Source of the DNA: Areca catechu
Lineage: Eukaryota > Streptophyta > Magnoliopsida > Arecales > Arecaceae
DNA length: 64,000 bases
Assembly: GCA_021397845.1 (NCBI GenBank)
Contig: CM038052.1
Location: forward strand, 41,028,449-41,092,448
Direction of reading: 5' to 3'
Shown here: in pieces, positions 35,765 to 46,549 of the stretch
Layout: each line of letters begins with the position of its first letter
How positions within the stretch are numbered: the first letter of the stretch is position 1
The notes under the pieces: model-generated
The model's database searches: none
Told to the model about the DNA's origin: nothing
Seen by the model: only the letters and a program-made list of their open reading frames with translations
Made by a program: the position numbers and the translations under genes

Positions 35765-36419
35765 AAGAAAGGACTTCCAAACTGAGCTTAACGACTGGCC
35801 GGCTTTAAGCACATTTAAAATAGACAACAAATTTAAAAAGACATTATATAAAGTAAAAGGAGCAAAGTAGCAAGATTCCCTACGACTCAACTATCTAAAA
35901 CCACAAGCTCATGATTACAACCTATCAATAAAACAAGGTGCAGCCAAAACCAAGCCATCACATTGGAACAACATACAAAACTAGTGGTTGTCCCTAAAAA
36001 TACACATTTTAGCTAGTTGTTGCATGCCCAAGCTAATCCAAAATCCAGACCGGTCTCTCCATGATCGTTGAGCCATCGGCATCTCATCTATATTTGGTTA
36101 TTATAGGACCTACTATCGGATATAAAAACCCAATAAGCACTTCATCAACTCATTTCAAGTGCATCCAATTTAAACATCATATTCAGTTTAGGCCAATGAC
36201 CTAACATGGACGACTAAAGCAATGAGATCGTCCATAGAACAAAAATGGTTAATAATTGTAATCAACTTATATCTATACTCCACTATTTAATTTCATATCT
36301 AAATGTCCCTTGCAAGCTAATGGGAGGTTTGAGTGGGAGGTTTGAGTCCTGGTCCTCGTTGCAATTCTAGGTTGTCGCTAGGCTTTCAATTAAGACTATT
36401 TTAGGATCAGGCCTATATT

Positions 36420-36424
36420 GATAG
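36420..36424. repeat. Target site duplication GATAG (left)
   Basis: GATAG directly precedes the left LTR and is repeated at 45938-45942 directly after the right LTR. Confidence 0.85.
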
Positions 36425-38230
36425 TATTGCCATCAGGATCGTCATGGCCCGTAGCTGTTGTCGACACCGGAGTGCGCTTCCTTTCGCTATCCGGTGATCC
36501 TCTGCTCCTGGACCTCCAAATTAGATGCGCTCTCCTTGTCTGCCTCGCCGTCCGGTGGACCTAGACCTACAAGACAGGGGTTAGTGACCCGGACCGAGGT
36601 TTCCGGCGGGGGCACTCCGACGATCAAGTCAGTGACGATCCAGGAGAACAGATCATCATCCTGGTCAGGCTCCTCTTGATGGACTCCGCACTAGGAGGAG
36701 TAAAAGATGTGTGTGAAGACGGAAACGTTGCAGGGGGAGAACGATGGCGGGGACAGAAGGGTTCCCTGTTCTCCCACCTCTCCTTGTATCCCTCGTTTTC
36801 CTTCTGCTGTGGTAGTGGTGGTGGCGCTTCGCCCTCTTGATCGAGCTTGCGCTTGTGTTGGTGGTGACATTCCTCTCTTCCTCGTGGGGGTTGCACCTCT
36901 CTCTCTTTTTTTTTTTTGTTCTGGCTTGTCGCCTCTGTTTTTTCTGTGTTTTGGGGTTGTTGAGTTACCTTCGAGTTTGTTGCAACTAGGTTACCGTTGG
37001 GCGCTTATCTCGGGATCCCCGCCGGCTATCAGGTGCATGCGGCGGTATCCCGAGGAGTCTTTCCTGATTCATGATAAGGGAAGTTGTCAGGCGCTCCGAC
37101 ACTCCTCTTGGTCGTCTCATTCTGGGAAACCTGGCAGTGCCTTAAACGGTGGGCTGCCATCCACGGGATTCGAATCTCTCGGTTGACTTCCTCTCATGGA
37201 TGATCCGGGTGGTTAGTGAGGAATGTGGTGTCTTGATCAGCGTGCTTCTTTCCTTTCTAGTGTAACTGGTGGCTGCAGGTGATTAGTACGGCCTGGAAGG
37301 AGCTCTGGTGTAGCCCTCGGGCGGCTCTTCGACGTTCTGGGCTGGCGAGGACCTCATCCAAGCCGGGGCTAAGCTGGAATGGCAGGGCTCGCTCCGACCT
37401 GGGAGCTTCGAGCTCGCGAGGGCATCTTGGTGGAGGAGAGCACAGTACGGGACCGGTCTAGAGGGCGCGCGCTCAGAGAGGCTCCACGTTGGCGGGTGAG
37501 CGCTGAGCTCGACTCCGACCACAGGGCTCTAACCTTCGAGGGTCTCGCTCTAGAGGGCAGAAGGCGGACCCGGTCCAAAGGGCGCGTGCTCAGAGAGGCT
37601 CTATGTTGGCGGGTGAGCGCTGAGCTCGACTCCGACCACAGAGCTCTAACCTCTGAGGGTCTCGCTCTGGAGGGCAGAAGGCGGACCCAGTCCAGAGGGC
37701 GCACGCTCGGAGAGGCTCTACGTTAGCGGGTGAGCGCTGAGCTCGACTCCGACCATAATGCTCTAACCTCCGAGGGTCTCGCTCTGGAGGGCAGAAGGCG
37801 GACCTAGTCCAGAGGGCGCGCGCTCGGAGAGGCTCCACGTTGGCGGGTGAGCGCTGAGCTCGACTTCGACCATGGGACTCTAACCTTTGAGGGTCTCACT
37901 CTAGAGGGCAGAAGGCAGACCTGTTCCAGAGGGCGCGCGCTCGAAGAGGCTCCACGTTGGTGGGTGAGCGCTGAGCTCGACTCCGACCACAGGGCTCTAA
38001 CCTCCGAGGGTCTCGCTCTGGAGGGCAGAAGATGGCTCCGGCCTAGGCATCTCGAGCTCGTAGGCTTGACCTAGCGAAGGACAGAGCTCGACTCGCTATC
38101 TTGAGGGAGCTCAGCTCAGCTCAGCTCGGTAGCGGAGTCTGGGCTGGAGAATTGACGCGGTGTCCGATGCGGCGTCTTCCTTTGACATGGTGCCTGCCGG
38201 TTCACCCACGTCAGCGATCCCGCCACATCA
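36425..38230 (-). repeat. 3' LTR of the Tat-like element
   Basis: 1806 bp. It matches 43904-45937 apart from point changes and a different number of 117-bp repeats. Its outer end reads (minus) GGCAATA, so the normal terminal CA is TA; the solo LTR at 49208 keeps CA at the matching place. It contains an (AGCTC)n run at about 38108-38126. Confidence 0.9.
37440..38035. repeat. 117-bp minisatellite in the left LTR, about 5 units
   Basis: Units begin GCTCTAACC at 37526, 37643, 37760, 37877 and 37994 (last partial), with part of one unit before 37526. The consensus includes CGAGGGTCTCGCTCTGGAGG and GGTGAGCGCTGAGCTCGACT. Since 117 is a multiple of 3 the array stays open in several frames on both strands, which gives false ORFs of 75-115 residues. 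Confidence 0.95.
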
Positions 38231-38246
38231 TTTTCCCCCCACTCCC
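38231..38246 (-). promoter_or_regulatory. Polypurine tract of the Tat-like element
   Basis: Plus-strand TTTTCCCCCCACTCCC, that is a 16-base purine run on the minus strand touching the TGATGTGG start of the LTR. It fixes the element's direction. Confidence 0.85.
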
Positions 38247-38763
38247 GAGGCTCGTTAGTGCATGGCGCTCGGGCCGAAGGGAGTAATTATGGCACTAACA
38301 TGGAAAGGTGAAAATCTGGCGTGATGATGGCCATGATTGCTGGTGCTTCGAGGAACGGCCCTGCGGACCAATGCGAGGATGCCATGTGGCCACGTCCAAG
38401 GAGCAGTTAATGTTGGCGCAGAATCCAGACCGATCGAGATGTCGTTTTCATCGATGGGCAGCACGTGGAATGAATCTGTTGGTGGAGGGGTCAGATCGGT
38501 ACGAATCCATCGGGTCATTTCGAAATGAAAGGAGGGCCTTACCCAAAACATCTATTCTTTTGAATTCTCCATGCCTGCTGCTGCTGCGCCCAAGCTTCCT
38601 TCTTCCCTACAGTTGCCTCAAGTTTTCTAAGGAACCAGGTCAGTTTCTTCCTCCTTCTCCCCCTACTAGAGTACGGTCTTTCTTCCGGGTCTGGGGTCTT
38701 CTCTGACTCGAGTTCGTTCTCCCATCCTTCGCTTCGAGTTCTTCATTCCTCTTGTTCTTGAGG

Positions 38764-41196
38764 ATGTCCCGTTTTGGTCCAGGCTTCCGTCCCTCCACTG
38801 ATCAGGGTGAGGCCGATCCTTTCAAGTGGAGGCCGGTGTCTTCTTCTTCTTCTGACGGGGAAGAAGATGCAACTCGCTTCGAGCTCAGTATGAGGCGTCC
38901 TCCCAGTCCGGTACTCGTCAGGGAACCAGGATCCAGTTCTTCTCTCCCTCTTTCTTCTTCTGTTCCTGCTTCTGAGTCCGTTCGGTCCATAGGTCCTGGT
39001 GGGGTTGCCTCGACAATCACCGCCGGGAAACTAAGAACCGTCCGGGATGTCTATGGCATCCCGCCTTCTGTCTGGCTCATGATCCCTCATCCGGGGGAAT
39101 GGGTCACTTCCAGTGGCTCGGGCCATCTTGCTTTTTATGAGGGGACCTTCTTTGGGGGTCTCCGGTTTCCTTTCCACCCTTTCTTCCTGTCCGTCTTGGA
39201 CAATTACTGTTTGGTCCCTGCTCAGTTAGTGCCAAACGCTATTAGGGTTATTTTTTCTTTAATTGTGCTCTGTCACCTTCATGGGTTTGTTGCCCGGTTT
39301 TCCTTGTTCAGGACCTTCTTCGCATTGAAGCGCCACCCAACTGAGGATGGGTGGTGGTCCTTATCCTCTCGCCCAAAGGGCATCAAGTTTGAGCTTTCCT
39401 CTTCCATCAGGGGATGGAAGAGTAAGTTTTTCTTTGTTGAGGTTGAGGGGGTCGACTGGGTTTGGAGCGATCCGGACAAGTCCCCCAATCGAAATTCTAT
39501 GGTTGATGCGGCTGTCCGGGATGATTATGAGCAGCTCCGCACCGCCCAGATTCCTCCTCTCGAGGTCCTGTTATCTGAGCAGAACCTCACCGACTCTAGG
39601 GTCGACCCAACGAATGGATTGGGTGAGTTCGACCTGAACTTTCCTCTTTCTTTTATTTGCATTTCTTGTACTACTTCCCATGGACTCTGACTGTTGTGTG
39701 ACTTGCATGCAGGGATGATTTTCTTCGAGAATGACCTGCTGGCGATCACTCAGAAAAGGCCGCTGATCGGGCTGGTCGGGGAGCCTTCGTCAAGGCGAGT
39801 CCGGGGCGAGAGCACTCCTGTGGCTGCCCCTACTATGATGATTGGTCTGTGCTCGGCTGCTCCAGCTGGTCCAAGCTTGGAGAAGGCTTGCACTGCTCCT
39901 GCGCCGGTGGAGAGGGCGGCATCTGCAGCGCTGAGGCCAGCCCAGCAGGCCCCTACTATGGAGCCTGAAGTAGTGGTCCGGGCGAGGGCCGCAGCTGCTG
40001 CCGCTGCACCTTGTCATCCTCCGAGTCCACTTGTCGCCGAGCTTAGGGATGAGGAGGTCCGGGCCACGATCAGGACCATGACCAAGGCGCCGCCCGCACC
40101 GGTGCCAGCTTCTCAGCCCGCCCCTCGTGGCTTTGCAGTTATCGGGACGAGATCGCCCACTCCAGCAGAAGGTCGAAGGGAGGAGGTGCGACGCCATCTC
40201 CCCTTCAAGATGGGGCCAGAAAGCTCGTTCCTCCAGAGCCCCGAGCTGGCCGAGTGCATGATGGACTTCTCGATCCAAACATGTGACCAGCAGGACATGG
40301 CCGGGATGCTGCTGACCGATGTCATCAGCGCCATCTTTCCCCAGCTCTATTCGGTGAGCAACCCCTTTCTTCTCTCCTTATTTTTTTTGAGCTGACCTCT
40401 TTTCATGGTGCAGATCGATGTCGAGGCCCTCTTCATTAAGGGCCGCTACCAGAGCTGGGAGCGTCTCGAGCGACAACAGGCTACCGAGATCGAGTCCCCG
40501 AAAGCTGACCTGAAGGAGAAGGTCGGGGCAAACGGGGCCCTTAAACAGAAGGTCAAGGATCTTAAGGCACAGCTCGCTGACGTCGAGGGGTGAGCGAAGA
40601 GACTTTTGGGGGCCCACGACCTGGAGCAGAGCCATGCGAAGAAGGTCGTTGAAGATCTCTCCTCTGTGGAGAATAAATTGAACTGGTATAGTGCTAAAGT
40701 AGATCGTTACAAGGAGGTCTCCCGAGCTGCCCAAGCAGAGCTGGAAGTTGGGAGAGAGAAACTTGCTGCAGCTGAGAAGGCGGTAGAGGAGGCGGCCAGG
40801 TCGGCGGAGGTTGCGAGGCTGGAGGCCGCCGAGTCGAGGAAGGTGGCTGCTGAGGCCAAGAAGGGTGCTGAGGATGCTGTCGCAAAATTCAAGGTCTTGG
40901 AGGAGTTCATCGCCGAAATTCAGCAGATGGCGTCAAACTCCTTCTACAAGGGCTTCATGTTTTTGCATGGCCGAGTCTAGGTGCTCGTCCCCGAAGAGAG
41001 CTGTAGCCATCTCATATATCCTTCGGCCTCGGATGCAGAGCCCAACGAGGAGGTTGCTGCAGAAGCCATGGCCTCAGAGCCTCTAACGTTAGTCGAGGCT
41101 GATCCATCCTAGGTTAGGGCTGCTCAGCCGGAAGCTCCTGAAGGCGGGAATTCTCAACCTCGGGGCTCAGCAGGTAAACAGGCCGGTGTAGAGTAG
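38764..41196 (+). pseudogene. Antisense ORF of the Tat element, Transposase_28-like, spliced
   Basis: Runs opposite to its host element. Exons 38764-39622, 39713-40353 and 40414-41196 join in frame with GT-AG introns (GG|GTGAGT...TGCATGCAG; TTCG|GTGAGC...GGTGCAG). Residues about 100-260 (YGIPPSVWLMIPHPGEW, FYEGTFFGGLRFPFHPFF, LFRTFFALKRHP, GWKSKFFFVEV) match the 'putative gypsy type transposon' domain. A Ser/Pro/Ala-rich middle and a long coiled coil (40430-40950, rich in EAAR and AEAKK) follow. Premature stops: TGA 40591, TAG 40978, TAG 41110; each is one C-to-T change from CGA or CAG. A possible poly-A signal AATCAATGAAAC lies at about 41296. The function of this protein family is unknown. 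About 760 codons if intact. Confidence 0.85.
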
Positions 41197-41507
41197 GCCT
41201 TCCCTTTCTTGCCTCATTTTGTATTTTTGTTTCTTGTACTTAGTCAGGGTCACCCGGCATGTCGGGGGCCTGTAAGACACTTGTAACTTGTGTTCAATCA
41301 ATGAAACTTGAGTTTCTTTACCATCTGTTTTCTTTGCTTGGCTTTTCCCTTTTTTCCCTCTTTCTTCCACTCCCCTTCTTTCTCTCCTCTCTTTCTTCTT
41401 TTTTTTTTTTTTTTTTGCATATAAGTGGAGAGATCAGAGAGAAGGGCCTCACCTTGCTTAGGGTTGAGTTATGACACTTGAGAGCTGCTGAGCTCGAAGG
41501 TGTTGTC

Positions 41508-42166
41508 GACTGAGAGCCATGCGGCTCGAAGGTCCCTTGGCCGGAGATCTGAGCTCCGGTCTCAGGCTGGCATCCTGGAGCTGGGCTCGGGGATGTTGGT
41601 GACTGAGAGCTGCGTGGCTCGAAAGTCTCTTGGCCGGAGATCTGAGCTCCGGTCTTGAGTAGGCATCCTGGAGCTGGGCTTGGGGACGTTGATGACTGAG
41701 AGCTGCGTGGCTCGAAGGTCTCTTAACCTGAAATCTGAGCTCTGGTCTTGAGTAGGCATGCTGGAGCTGGGCTCGGGGACGTTGATGACTGAGAGCTACG
41801 TGGCTCGAAGGTCCCTTGGCCAGAGATCTGAGCTCCGATCTTGGACAAGCATCCTGGAGTTGGGCTCGGGGACATTGATGATTGAGAGCTGCGTGGCTCG
41901 AAGGTCTCTTGGCCAGAGATTTGAGCTCCAGTCTTGAGTAGGCATCCTGGAGCTGGGCTCGGGGACGTTGATAACTAAGAGCTGCGTAGCTCGAAGGCCT
42001 CTTGGCCGGAGATCTGAGCTCCGGTCTTGAGTAGGCGTCCTGGAGCTGGGCTCGGGGACGTTGATGACTGAGAGCTACGTGGCTCAAAGGTCCCTTGGCC
42101 GAAGGTCTGAGCTCCAGTCTTGGGCAGGCATCCTGGAGCTGGTCTCGGGGATGTTGATGACTGAGA
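41508..42166. repeat. 93-bp tandem repeat, 7 units
   Basis: Units with GACTGAGAGCTGCGTGGCTC recur at 41508, 41601, 41694, 41787, 41880, 41973 and 42066, and the next partial start is at 42159. Each includes CATCCTGGAGCTGGGCTCGG. The array lies in the element's 3' UTR, between the antisense gene and the place where pol should be. The period is a multiple of three, so a 209-codon minus-strand frame across it is an artefact. Confidence 0.95.
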
Positions 42167-42171
42167 AGTGG

Positions 42172-42432
42172 CGGCTTGTTCCCCTCTCGTTCTCTTTCTT
42201 TCCTTCCCCCCTTCTTTTTTCCTTTTGTTTTTTTTTTTTTTGAGTGGGAAGATCAGAGAAGAGGGTTCTTGCCATGTTCCCCTCTCATTCTCTTTCTTTC
42301 CTTCCCCTCTCATCTTCTTTTCAAGTGGGAAGATCAGAGAAGAGGGTTTTTGCCGTGTTCCCCTCTCGTTCTCTTTCTTTCCTTCCCCTCTCATCTTCTT
42401 TTTGAGTTGGGAGATCAGAGAAGAGGGTTACC
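42172..42432. repeat. About 80-100 bp repeat, 3 units, CT-rich
   Basis: Three copies of a block GTTCCCCTCTCRTTCTCTTTC ... GGGARGATCAGAGAAGAGGGTT (starting about 42178, 42276 and 42357). A single related block occurs at 41340-41450. The first copy is longer because of a T-run. Confidence 0.85.
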
Positions 42433-42559
42433 GGACTTGATTGCCTTGGAGCTAGGCTCGAGGCCTTCCTGGACATGGAGCTAGGCTCGGGCCCAGGGGT
42501 TGCCTGAGGACTTGGCTCAGGTCTTTAGCACCTTGGAGCTAGGCTCGAGGCATTAATGG

Positions 42560-43018
42560 GAGCTACTTGGCTCCATGATCTCTTGGCATCTCGGAGCTGG
42601 GCTCGGAGATGTTTGAGATTGAGAGCATTGGCTCCATGATCTCTTGGTGTCTCGGAGCTGGGCTCAGAGATGTTTGAGATTGAGAGCGGCTTGGCTCGAT
42701 GATCCCTCGACTGAAGATCTAAGCTTCGGAATTGGGCAGGCATCCTGGAGCTGGGCTCAGGGATGTTGTTAATTGAGAGCTGCATGGCTTGAAGGTCCTT
42801 TGACGTCCTGGAGCTGGGCTCGAGGATGCTTGAAATTGGGAGCGGCGTGGCTCGAAGATCCCTTGATGTCCTGGAGCTAGGCTCGGGGACGTTTGAGATT
42901 GAGAGCTGCGTAGGTCGGAGATCCCTTGACATCCTGGATCTAGGCTTGGGGACGTTTGAGATTGAGAGCTGCGTGGCTTGTAGATCCCTTGACATCCTGG
43001 AGCTAGGCTCGGGGGTGT
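42560..43018. repeat. 63-bp tandem repeat related to the 93-bp array
   Basis: Units with TCCTGGAGCTRGGCTCGGGG recur every 63 bp (42805, 42868, 42931, 42994), with more diverged units before (42590-42760). Each unit is a shortened version of the 93-bp unit: the middle GGAGATCTGAGCTCCGGTCTTGAG part is missing. Confidence 0.9.
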
Positions 43019-43265
43019 TGTTGATTCTTCCCTGCAAGATACATGGATACTCATGCAAGAAAAAATCGTTATCATTATTATCGATAAGAAAGCTTACCTT
43101 ATTGGTGGCGTCTTCGCAGGCCGCGAACCCTCCTCTTTCAGGGGAGCCTGACGTCATCGAGATCTTTGAGGTAACAGGCCCCTCGTGATGGAGCTTCGGC
43201 CACCTTTGTAGGGGCCTGCCCGTGGTGGTTCGCGATCGTCACCCTGATGACCGTGGCATCTTTAT

Positions 43266-43850
43266 TTACCTTTCCCCTTCCAGCATAATGGGGAGTGCAC
43301 TCTTAGGGTCCCGTGCCCCCCAGGTCTTCTTGGATGTGCACGCAGCTCCCCCGGTGACCACGCCCACCGACTTCACGGTGGGGTAGCTGTCGATGGTTGG
43401 AGCCAACGGGAGAGCAGCAAGCACCTGGGACCCCGCTTGAGGTCTGCCCCCCGCAAACCTTTGAAGGTAGCCTTTCTTGATGAGCTTCTCGACCTCCTGC
43501 TTGAGATTGCGACATTCCCCAGTGTATGGCTGTGATCGCAGTGAGGGCGACACTACTTCGTCTCGTCACGGCTGGTGAAGGGCTTCTAGGGTGGCGAGCA
43601 TCGTAGCCGGTGGCTCGCTGGTTGAGCCTTGCATACCGGCGAACCGGCGGGAAAGCTTCGCCAGCTTGCACTCATGCTTCTCCCGGCATGCTTTCACTGC
43701 ATACCCGATGACCTCGTCAGCGGATCCTGTCGCCGAAGGGGATGGAGAAGGTGATGTGGGTGCCCTTAGGAAAGGGGAGCCCCTTGCACGGCTGATAGAG
43801 ACCTTTCAAGCTTCTGTCGCCACCATTCTTCCATGGAGTGTCAATCTGTA
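43266..43850 (-). pseudogene. Tat gag C-terminal fragment
   Basis: On the minus strand, next to the 5' LTR, one frame reads GECRNLKQEVEKLIKKGYLQRF, the segment after the Gag zinc-binding region in Tat/Athila-type gypsy Gag, followed by a VVTGGAACTSKKTW segment like the GG.A..SSARK motif that precedes the protease. The upstream 250 bp carry weaker gag-like sequence in shifted frames with a stop near 43555. No protease active site was found after it. Gag would build the particle; this is a short remnant. Confidence 0.7.
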
Positions 43851-43884
43851 AAGAGGTGGAGGACTTGATCACGCCCGTCCTCCC

Positions 43885-43903
43885 CCTACCTGGCATGCCA
43901 ATC
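43885..43903 (-). promoter_or_regulatory. Possible primer binding site of the Tat-like element
   Basis: On the minus strand the bases after the 5' LTR read GATTGGCATGCCAGGTAGGGG. TGG-initial sequence two to three bases inside the LTR is the normal layout of a primer site, but I could not assign a tRNA. Confidence 0.4.
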
Positions 43904-45937
43904 TATTACCGCCAGGATCACCATGGTCCATAGCTGTTGTCGGTGCCGAAGTGCGCTCCCTTCCGCTATGCGGTGATCCTCTACTCCTGGACCTCCAAAT
44001 TGGGTGCGCTCTCCTTGTCTGCCTCGCCATCCGGTGGACTTAGACCTGCAAGACAGAGGATAGTGACCCGGGCCAGGGTTTCCGGTGGGGGCACTACGAT
44101 GATCAAGTCAGTGATGATCCAGGAAAACAAATCCTCCTGGTCAGGCCCCTCTTGATGGACTCCATACTAGGAGGAGTTAAAGATGTGTGTGAAGATGAAA
44201 ACGTTGCAGGGAGAGAATGATGGCAGGGATAAAGGGGTTCCCTGTTCCTCCGCCTCTCCTTGTATCCCTCATTTTCCTTCTGCTGTGGTAATGGTGGTGG
44301 CGCTTCGCCCTCTTGGTCGAGCTTGCGCTTGTGTTGGTGGTGCCATGTCCCTCTTCCTCGTGGGGTTTGCACCTCTCTCTCTCTTTTTTTTGTTCTGCCT
44401 TGTAGCCTCTATTTTTTCTATGTCTTGGGGTTTTTGTGTTACCTCCGAGTTTGTTGCAACTAGGTTACCGTTGGGTGCTTATCTCGGGATCCCCGCCGGG
44501 CCATCAGGCGCATGCAACAGTGTCACGAGGAGTCTTTCCTGATTCATGATAAGGGGAGTTGTCAGGCACTCCGACACTCCTCTTGGTCGCCTCATTCCGG
44601 GAAACATGGCAGTGCCTTGAATGGTGGACTGCTGCCCACAGGATTCGAATCTCTCGATTGGCTTCCTCTCTTGGATGATCTGGGTGGTTGGTGAGAAATA
44701 TGGCATCTCGATCAGTGTGCTTCTTCTCTTTCTAGTGTAACTGGTGGCTGCAGGTGGTTAGTACGGCCTGGAAGGCACTCTAGTGTATCCCTCGGGTGGC
44801 TCGTCGATGTTCTGGGCTGGCGAGGACCTCGTCCGAGCTGGGGCTGAGCTAGAATAGCCGGGCTCGCTCCGACCTGGGTGCTCTGAGCTTGCGAGGGCAT
44901 CTTGGTGGAGGAGAGCAGAGTATGGCCCTGATCTAGAGGGCGCGTGCTCGGAGAGGCTCCATGTTGGCGGGTGAGCGCTGAGCTCGACTCCGACCACATG
45001 GCTCTAACCTCCGAGGGTCTCGCTCTGGAGGGCAGAAGGCAGACCCGGTCTAGAGGGCGCGCACTCGGAGAGGCTCCATATTAGCGGGTGAGCGCTGAGC
45101 TCGACTCTGACCACAGGGCTCTAACCTCCGAGGGTCTCGCTCTAGAGGGCAGAAGGCAGACCCGGTCCAAAGGGCACGTGCTTGGAAAGGCTCCACATTG
45201 GCGGGTGAGCGTTGAGCTCGACTCCGACCACAGGGCTCTAACCTCCGAGGGTCTCGCTCTGGAGGGCAGAAGGCGGACCCGGTCGAGAGGGCGCGCGCTT
45301 GGAGAGGCTCCACGTTGGCGGTTGAGTGCTGAGCTCGACTCCGACCACAGGGCTCTAACCTCCGAGGGTCTCGCTCTGGAGGGCAGAAGGTGGACCCGGT
45401 CCAGAGGGCGTGCGCTCGGAGAGGCTCCACGTTGGCTGGTGAGCGCTGAGCTCGACTCCGACCACTGGGCTCTAACCTCTGAGGGTCTCGCTCTAGAGGG
45501 CAGAAGGCGGACCCGGTCCAGAGGGCGTGCACTCGGAGAGGCTCCATGTTGGCGGGTGAGCGCTGAGCTCGACTCCGACCACAGGGCTCTAACCTCTGAG
45601 GGTCTCGCTCTGGAGGGCAAAAGACGGACTCGATCCAGAGGGCGTGCGCTCCGAGGCTCCATGTTGGCGGGTGAGCGCTGAGCTTGACTCCGACCACAAG
45701 GCTCTAACCTCCAAGGGTCTCGCTCTGGAGGGCAGAAGACGGTTCCGGCCTAGACGTCTCGAACTCGCGGGCCCGACCTAGTGGAGGATAAAGCTCGGCT
45801 CACTGTCTTGAGGGAGCTCAGCTCAGCTCAGCTCGGCAGCGGAGTCTGGGCTGGAGAATTGACGTGGCGTCCGACGCGGCGTCTTCCTTTGATTTGGCGC
45901 TTGCCGGTTCATCCACATCAGCGATCCCGCTACATCA
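43904..45937 (-). repeat. 5' LTR of the Tat-like element
   Basis: 2034 bp, the partner of 36425-38230. It is longer mainly because its 117-bp array has about two more units. Followed on the plus strand by GATAG (45938-45942). Confidence 0.9.
44935..45735. repeat. 117-bp minisatellite in the right LTR, about 7 units
   Basis: GCTCTAACC unit starts at 45001, 45118, 45235, 45352, 45469, 45586 and 45701 (the last step is 115 bp because of a 2-bp loss). The unit is the same as in the left LTR. Overlapping frames of 193-215 codons on both strands here are by-products of the repeat. Confidence 0.95.
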
Positions 45938-45942
45938 GATAG
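45938..45942. repeat. Target site duplication GATAG (right)
   Basis: Second copy of the 5-bp GATAG found at 36420-36424. Confidence 0.85.
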
Positions 45943-46493
45943 TAATTTTAATAATTTATATATTTTTTATTTTTTAAAGTCCGGAATGGAGGAAGATTAG
46001 TGAAAATTAGAATGACAGCATAATCAGACCTAGGTCATTGGATATGTAATGACCAATTACTTTTCAATTCGGCCAGCATGTGCAATATCACTTATGGAAC
46101 TCAAACCATAATATAAAGCTATTTTGTATTAGATCTAGATGTTTTCATATTTAACAAGGTGAAGTCCAATTATGTAATCTTTTTCTAATTTAATTGGTGT
46201 TAAGATCCAATAGTATCTCAAGTCAAGACCAAATTCAGGTTATACATGATACTCTCACCTTAAATTTTTCCTTGCCACAAGACATCATAATTTACATATA
46301 TTATTTATTTGAATAAATCAAAAAACCCTTATCCAAAAATTTCTTGGAAAGCTATTACTACTAATGCTACTACCTTGATTAGTAGAGGCTTAGCTTCACT
46401 TTCTATCGGTCATGGATTCGAGACATTATCCTTGCGATGACTTGGAATCCAGTGAAGATAGCTACATCAAAATTTATCCTCCTCTCCTTTTTT

Positions 46494-46549
<56 letters not shown>

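Larger units (their letters stand above)
32900..36419. other. Downstream of PUB49, no gene recognised
   Basis: Holds the 3' UTR of PUB49, the 133-bp tandem duplication listed separately, and AT-rich sequence. A minus-strand frame at 34036-34269 has no recognisable domain. No splice pattern or transposon ends seen. Confidence 0.5.
36425..45937 (-). mobile_element. Tat-lineage gypsy element, pol deleted, with antisense ORF
   Basis: 9513 bp between GATAG duplications. Orientation is minus: the minus strand LTR begins TGATGTRGCGGGATCGCTG, and a strong polypurine tract (minus GGGAGTGGGGGGAAAA) touches the LTR at 38231-38246. In that direction the order is LTR (45937-43904), gag fragment, no recognisable protease, RT or integrase, tandem repeats, an ORF on the opposite strand, polypurine tract, LTR (38230-36425). 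An antisense ORF between pol and the 3' LTR is typical of Tat/Grande-type gypsy elements. Without pol it could only move using enzymes of relatives. It is GC-rich compared with the flanks. Confidence 0.88.

Noticed and set aside
36425..38230. Reading the 36-46 kb element as a plus-strand element with the Transposase_28 gene as its gag
   Set aside because: The polypurine tract touching the LTR at 38231-38246, the TG start of the LTR and the gag fragment all point to the minus strand.
41458..42087. 209-codon minus-strand frame
   Set aside because: Translation of the 93-bp tandem repeat; no start context, domain or codon bias.
42525..43157. 210-codon minus-strand frame
   Set aside because: Translation of the 63-bp repeat family and flanks, with no recognisable domain.
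45050..45697. Long overlapping frames (193-215 codons) on both strands of the right LTR
   Set aside because: They are products of the 117-bp repeat, whose period is a multiple of three; the protein repeats match nothing and the frames exist in both directions at once.
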